From Ananas comosus (taxonomy: Eukaryota; Streptophyta; Magnoliopsida; Poales; Bromeliaceae): a stretch of 64,000 nt of DNA. The stretch's first letter is position 1. Every line of letters begins with the position of its first letter. The position numbers and the translations under genes were made by a program. The DNA lies in contig NC_033627.1 of NCBI RefSeq assembly GCF_001540865.1, positions 4,049,265 through 4,113,264 of the forward strand. The letters are read 5' to 3'. Under the pieces are notes generated by a model. The model was not told the origin of the DNA. It did not search any database and worked only from the letters and a program-made list of their open reading frames with translations. Below are positions 58,836 through 64,000 of the stretch, in pieces.

Positions 58836-59892
58836 TTCTTAATTTATGGTAGTTCTTGAATCATCATGCACCAATCCATGTTTGTTTTCTCATACAAATA
58901 GATAACACATGCTTACAAGTTAATGTTTTCCATTATAGTGATAAATAAACTAAGCAATCACAAAATCCTCTATATATAGATTCTATATATATGTTTAAAT
59001 TATAGCTTCGATTTTATTCAAAGCTCTTAGCATACCCAACAAATTCTAATTAGCTTTTAATGTCTCGTGGGGACAATATGTATTAATATATTAGCTTTTA
59101 ACAGTTAATTATTTCATGTGGAAAAAAAAACATCCAATCAAAAGCTTTCACTTGTATACAAAACTAAAAGAAGAAAAATTATTTCATCCGAAATAAACCT
59201 CTGAACTTCACTTTTTTTTTTTTTTTCCTTAATTGACACTTCTTTAACTTCTAGTTTTTCTGACTTAAATTTTTATAGTAAATTAAGTCAAAAGTTTTAT
59301 TAAATTTGAATTTGGTGGAGCTATCACTTAATTTGATAAAATTTCTAATTTATTTTCTGAAAATCACTCAATTATATATATTTATATTTATATAAAAAGT
59401 TGAGCTATTCTCAACTACAAAATTATAGTTCAAGGGGCTATTTAAGGAGAACCTATAGTTGATGGGATCTCCATATATTATTGTTATATTTTTTTCAACA
59501 TAATGGTAATATATACAAAATTACCAAAAATACGATCTTATCATCTAAAATAGCTTAATAATATTGATCTGATACAACTCCTATATATATCCTCCATCTA
59601 TGACATAAAGGAACTTTTAATGGTTGCAAACTAAGGTCTCATTTGGAATCTTATTTATTTTTTTATTTTTTAAATAAAATTTTGAATATGAAAAAAAAAA
59701 AAAGAATAGACAATGGATTATCTGTCATTCTTTCATCTAAAGTGTTACTAATAACAAAAAAAAAAATAACAATAAAGTTTTTTTACTTTAATTTTAGAAA
59801 ATAAATTATTATCTGTCACTTAATTAGTTGCATAAAATCCAACATATCAAATTATATAAAACTAGTGTTGAAAAAAATAAAACATAAACAAT
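58836..59892. other. AT-rich gene-free region
   Basis: Several TTTTTTAAATAAAA and ATTTGATAAAATT words; the piece near 59630-59880 starting TCTCATTTGGAATC may be another MITE remnant. No gene. Confidence 0.45.
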
Positions 59893-59907
59893 AATAATAT
59901 CGGATGA

Positions 59908-60057
59908 GGTCGACTATTTTTAGCGCAAGTGCCAAAGGACTTGATGGTTGGTCTCCGAGATTCTAAGTTGAAAGCCTACTTGCTTCACATTTTCAGATAA
60001 GTTTATTTCTTTTAGAAATAAACGAAGCGGGAAGTATGCTACATTTCGCTAAAAATA
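59908..60057 (+). mobile_element. tRNA-derived SINE with target duplication
   Basis: The body starts GCGCAAGTGCCAAAGGACTT, has TTCTAAGTTGAAAGCC in B-box position and ends AACGAAGCGGGAAGTATGCT. A 15-bp duplication, AATAATATCG[G/A]ATGA, flanks it at 59893-59907 and 60058-60072 with one mismatch. Confidence 0.6.
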
Positions 60058-60072
60058 AATAATATCGAATGA

Positions 60073-60480
60073 TGCGACGTCCTAACTTTCCAAGGAGTCA
60101 CCTATCTTAGGACTACTCTATCCCTAGCAATTTGAGACTTGCTAGGGATAGAGTAGTCCTAAGGTTTAGTCATTACCCAAAATATTATAACCGAATTTAG
60201 AAACTCATTATATCTGGCAATTTGAGACTTGTCTTACTATCCTTAATCGACCTGCCCTACTTTTCTGCATGGGGCCGGGTCATCCATCCTAAAACTATTC
60301 TAATTCTAACACACTTAACCTTCTTAACCTCTTGAATCTAATCACCGTCTAATATATTATAGTCAGGTTAAGCGTTTTGATATTTTTGGATCTAATCACC
60401 TCTCAAAATACTATGATCGGATTAAAAATTTTAGTCCTATCATATTTTTTATATATAAAACTATTTATGGTCCCACATAC
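60073..60480 (-). mobile_element. Degraded Cassandra-like sequence
   Basis: GCGACGTCCTAACTTTCCAA, GGAGTCACCTATCTTAGGAC and, further on, GGGTCATCCATCCTAAAACT resemble two decayed 5S-like LTR starts of the element at 13209-13669. A CTATTTATGGTCCCACATA end also fits. It contains a perfect hairpin at 60107-60162. Confidence 0.5.
60107..60162. repeat. Perfect 24-bp inverted repeat (hairpin)
   Basis: Arms 60107-60130 and 60139-60162 are exact reverse complements with the 8-base loop TTTGAGAC. The arm contains GGACTACTCTATCCCTAGC. Perfection is striking in an otherwise decayed element. Confidence 0.9.
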
Positions 60481-62057
60481 GAGGCTAAAGTTTTCTAAAT
60501 TTTGAAGATGGATGATAGGACTGAAGCAATAAATTTTATGTGATGCGTACAATAAAGATATTTCTCTATAATATTATAGAAGTGGAAACAAACTAAATCA
60601 ATAAATCTATACGTGGCCCACTCGTTCAAAATTGAGTCAAATTTATGATAGGACATCCACAAGGTTACGTGACCAAACCAAGCATCCACCTCAGTAGAGG
60701 AAAAAATAATAATAATTCGTACGAAATTTAAAGATATAAATATTTTTAATTTTTTTCATTTGGATAAGCCACTGACGTGTCAGTATAACCACGCAAGAAC
60801 CTTCCTAAATTGGAAATCTCTCTAATGCGTCATTTAAAGCATGATCTCAGTATAACCACGCAAGTTGTTTCTATATGGGCTTCTTTATTGCGAATAGTAG
60901 AAAGATTCTAAATCGCGACATAGTATGAAATATATGATCAGTATTTATTTAAGATTTACTCTTTGATCTTTAATTTGTCAGTGTGTCATTCATTTAATTC
61001 GATAATAGCATTTTTAACTACACTAATATATAATCAGAATTAAATGAAACTTTTAACCACATGCACAAATGAATTAAAAACATTATATTAACATACAAAT
61101 AAACTATTTTAAACATAATTTGAAAACTCGCTTGATTTATTAGCATAAATCAATGTGTCTGCTTCTAATTTAGGGGATGTGCCGTAGCATTGCATGTGAT
61201 GTAGATAGGATATTTCTATTGGGGTAAACCTAACAATGAACATACTATTAAAATAATAAAATAAAGACAATCTAAATTAAGATGTTCTATATTTTTCTCT
61301 TTTATTAATGCAATTCATAGGTATATTATTTTCCACTTTGAAGTATATTTGATAATTAGTTGCTATTTTTTTTTAGAAAAAAAGTAGTTCCGATTCCTCA
61401 CAAAAAAATAAAGTATAACATGGATTCCTGGCCTGCACAAAATTTTCATGCAGTTGAAAATTAGTTTCATCTCAAATCAATCTAAGAAGCTATTAGGTTG
61501 AGTGTAGTTATAAATATAGTAGAATTAATTTTTGCAGAATTAATTTTGATTAAACGCTGCAGAGCATTTGACAGAATCTAGATCAAAAGTGATTTTTCTA
61601 AAGTGATTTTTTAAAACTGTTTGGCGATTTTTTTTAATATTTGCAAATAATAATTTTTTTTGTTGAATTTTATTATAAATAATTAGAATTTAAATATTAC
61701 CTTAAATTTTAAATTTTAAATTTTAAATTTTAAAATTTACATTCTTAAGTTATGTTTAAAATTGAATCCAAAATTAAAATTAAATTTTAAATTGTGAGTG
61801 TCAAATTAGAATCATGTTTAAAGAAATAGGTAATAGCTCATTCTGATTTTGGGCTTCTAAAACTAGAAAACTAATTTTGAAAAAATTAGAATTATATTTA
61901 AAAAAAAAGTTACTAAATACTCTTTTTTTTCTTCATTTTGGTGATTTAATTTCTTACTGACTGCTGCAATTCGAATCAATTTAATTTTAACTATAGTACT
62001 TGGACCTCCTTGCGCAATTCCAACTATAACTATTAGACTGAAATGCATTAATCTAAA
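60481..62057. other. Gene-free DNA
   Basis: CAGTATAACCACGCAAG occurs twice (60782 and 60848). The block 61490-62050 has GTAGTTATAAATATAG near one end and CCAACTATAACTATTAG near the other, possibly a decayed MITE. No coding sequence. Confidence 0.45.
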
Positions 62058-62417
62058 CTAGTGAAGTTACTCGCGCATTGCGGTGGGCTAATACTGTAAA
62101 AAGACAAAGGATTGATAAAATAACAATTTTAAAATTTTTTGAGTTGTAATGAATCATCAATAAATATAAATAGTATGAAAAAAAAGATTATGAAGAGATC
62201 TTATTTTACTATGTTTTTTTGTGAAAGTGATTTGTTCAAATGATAATAGACAATGTGAATGCATTAATTAGAAAGTGAGCGAATAAGAAGACAAAACGTC
62301 AGGTGGAGATTGAATGTGGGAAGACGAAGCACCAAGAAGTGGAAAGGAAGAAAAAGACAAGAGTGAAGGAGGAACTGCCATGTGGCAGAGTTATAGGGAA
62401 TAATGTATAGGTATAGA
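62058..62417 (-). mobile_element. Helitron (G-box family), short
   Basis: On the minus strand A|TCTATACCTATACATTATTC at 62417, CTGCCACATGGCAG palindrome at 62398-62385, and an end ACCGCAATGCGCGAGTAACT then CACTAG|T at 62058. It is 360 bp. The ends are nearly the same as those of 37106-37978. Confidence 0.7.
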
Positions 62418-62602
62418 TACCAAAATTTAGATTTGTATGTAATAAAAAAAATGCACTGTAACAGCAATTACGTGAAACAAAATAATTCCTAAGTGTGGGC
62501 TAGTAGTAAAAAAATCCACACTCTTATTGGAAACTCATAGCAGTATTTTTTTTTTACAATTTGTACTCATAATTAAGTGTGTTATAGAAATGTGAATCAA
62601 AT

Positions 62603-62940
62603 TGGGTAAATTTCAAATTGCCTTTATATGGTGGTTTAGTTCATTCTTTATTTTGCCACCTTATGATTTAAAATTTTATTTTGCTCTCCTGCAATATAAT
62701 TTTTATTTTATCAAAAAAATTTATATGAAATAGGATCGCAAAGTGAAATTTTTTAAAAAATAAAAAAATGACAAAGTAAAAAATGTGCTAAATCACAGAG
62801 AGACAAAGTGTAATTTCTGAACAGCATGACGACAAAGTAAAAAATAAGTTAAACCATAGACGGACAAAGTGAAATTAAAAGCAAGGGGCGATAAAGTAAA
62901 AATAAGCTAAAACTCAGGGGGCAATTTGAAGTTTACCAAA
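62603..62940. mobile_element. MITE, family shared with 10135-10495
   Basis: The ends GGTAAATTTCAAATTGCC and GGCAATTTGAAGTTTACC are inverted repeats. Inner words GACAAAGTAAAAAA occur several times on one arm. Non-coding. Confidence 0.6.
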
Positions 62941-63189
62941 AGCTTAGCCACTAAGAATTAAGTTGGCAAAAACATTCTTGGTACATTCGCGGGTGCGCAT
63001 AGCATTACTCCCTACAAAATCAAGCAGGCAAAGCATTCTTGGTGCATTCTCGAATACGCATAGCATTAGCCCCTCGCACGTCCAACTCCGCGGCGTCTAC
63101 ACCGTAGTCAACTTCGGCGTGTAGTAGTTTTTTTTTTCCCTTTTTTTTTTTTTTTTTTTTTGAGGGTTTCGAGGAATCGTAAGCGAAAA

Positions 63190-63420
63190 TGAAAACGACC
63201 AAATTAAAGGAACCCGCACGAGCAACGGCTTTAACGGTCACGTGACTCGCGCCCCAACGTTCCCAAATAACACCGTCACCTGATTCGCCCACGTCATCAT
63301 CCTCGAGAGCAAAGTGGGCTCCGTATAACGCCGACGTGGCACATGTCAGTCTCAGAGACGGGATATACAACCGTTGCACGGAACGTCACGGGTTCCGAGA
63401 ACACTTTCGTGGCGTGCGGA
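63190..63420. promoter_or_regulatory. Cluster of ACGT-core motifs, possible promoter
   Basis: TCACGTGAC (63238-63246), CCACGTCA (63289-63296), GACGTGGC (63333-63340) and ACGTCACG (63383-63390) are G-box/ABRE/CRE-like bZIP sites in a GC-rich island. They are followed by CTCTTTCTCTCTCC leader-like text. No gene start is visible before the window ends, so the target may lie outside. A 119-codon minus-strand frame here includes a poly-Lys run from a poly(T) tract and is not credible. Confidence 0.3.
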
Positions 63421-64000
63421 TACCTCTTTCTCTCTCCTGGTAAAATTGTAGAGGGACTCCTCAACTATATAAATTTATGAAGCAGACCCTCCTTTTATAT
63501 CTCCACTTGTTTTGCTTATTTTTCTTTTTTTTTTTTTAAACTAAAAATTTCAAAAGTGTTGGCCAATCCTACAATTATTGGATTAAAGAGTCGTAAAGAT
63601 TGCGACACTTTTGAACATTGACTTAGCATTTCTCCATTTTTTTAAGGCATAATTGTATATAAACTCCAAATGTCAAATTATTTGATTGACACCATTTTAC
63701 CTTCTAATTTTTTTTATTAGAATTTTTTTCAGCTAATTAACTTAAAAATTTTGCTAAATTTTATGTCTCGATTAGCTGTTAGAAGTTTATCAATTTAGTT
63801 TAAATGGCTAAAAAATAGTTTAAACTTTTAAATTTGATAAAATTGCTAACTAATTTAGTAAACTCTCTCTTTTTTTCTTTTTATTTTTTGCTAAAGTTAC
63901 TGAATTGTTTTAAAAAATATAGCTTTTTCAAAATTCCCTATAGCTGAGGTTCTCCATTTTATTTTATTTTTTAATCCAATACATACATTATTTTTGTTGG
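63421..64000. other. AT-rich end of window
   Basis: I see no gene, repeat family or RNA here. Confidence 0.5.

Noticed and set aside
63020..63379. 119-codon minus-strand frame
   Set aside because: It includes a poly-Lys run made by a poly(T) tract, has no domain, and overlaps a promoter-like motif cluster.

Overview
The window is nuclear DNA of a flowering plant, most likely a monocot. The support is two plant-type genes with many GT-AG introns, a dense transposon landscape (hAT and Tourist MITEs, Helitrons, a Cassandra TRIM with 5S-rRNA-derived LTRs, tRNA-derived SINEs) and long AT-rich intergenic DNA. I cannot name the species from sequence alone. Three single N bases (7854, 31665, 43231) lie at microsatellites or a duplication edge and suggest gap-closed assembly.

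Layout. 1-6.7 kb: a complete 12-exon TRM1 tRNA dimethyltransferase gene on the minus strand (599 aa), with a Tourist-like MITE about 120 bp upstream of its ATG. 8.1-8.4 kb: a decayed 5' end of a GRWD1-like WD-repeat gene. 10-14.9 kb: nested small transposons, including a complete 461-bp Cassandra element and a Helitron-like unit that carries a fragment of the RBM28 gene found 41 kb away in this window. 14.9-19.1 kb: a CpG-rich stretch resembling a long gypsy LTR without internal genes. 19.1-30.5 kb: a tandem array of about eight 1.4-kb units, each with an inverted repeat, a TATA box and gene-like frames that I do not recognise. 31.7-40.2 kb: three copies of a RING-H2 gene segment, two of them in an inverted pair whose junction cut off the RING of one copy. 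Helitron and hAT insertions distinguish the copies. 40.4-46.5 kb: Helitrons and fold-back elements. 46.5-56.3 kb: a complete 19-exon RBM28/Nop4-type nucleolar RRM gene on the plus strand (942 aa). 56.3-64 kb: gene-poor DNA with MITE, SINE, Cassandra and Helitron remnants.

The two intact housekeeping genes both act in RNA maturation: TRM1 in tRNA modification and RBM28 in ribosome biogenesis. They are not otherwise linked. The rest is a story of transposition, gene-fragment capture and local duplication. The most novel items are the 1.4-kb gene-like array, the chimeric captured-gene unit at 13.7-14.5 kb, and a Helitron family that carries a G-box near its 5' end and has landed in a RING gene promoter.
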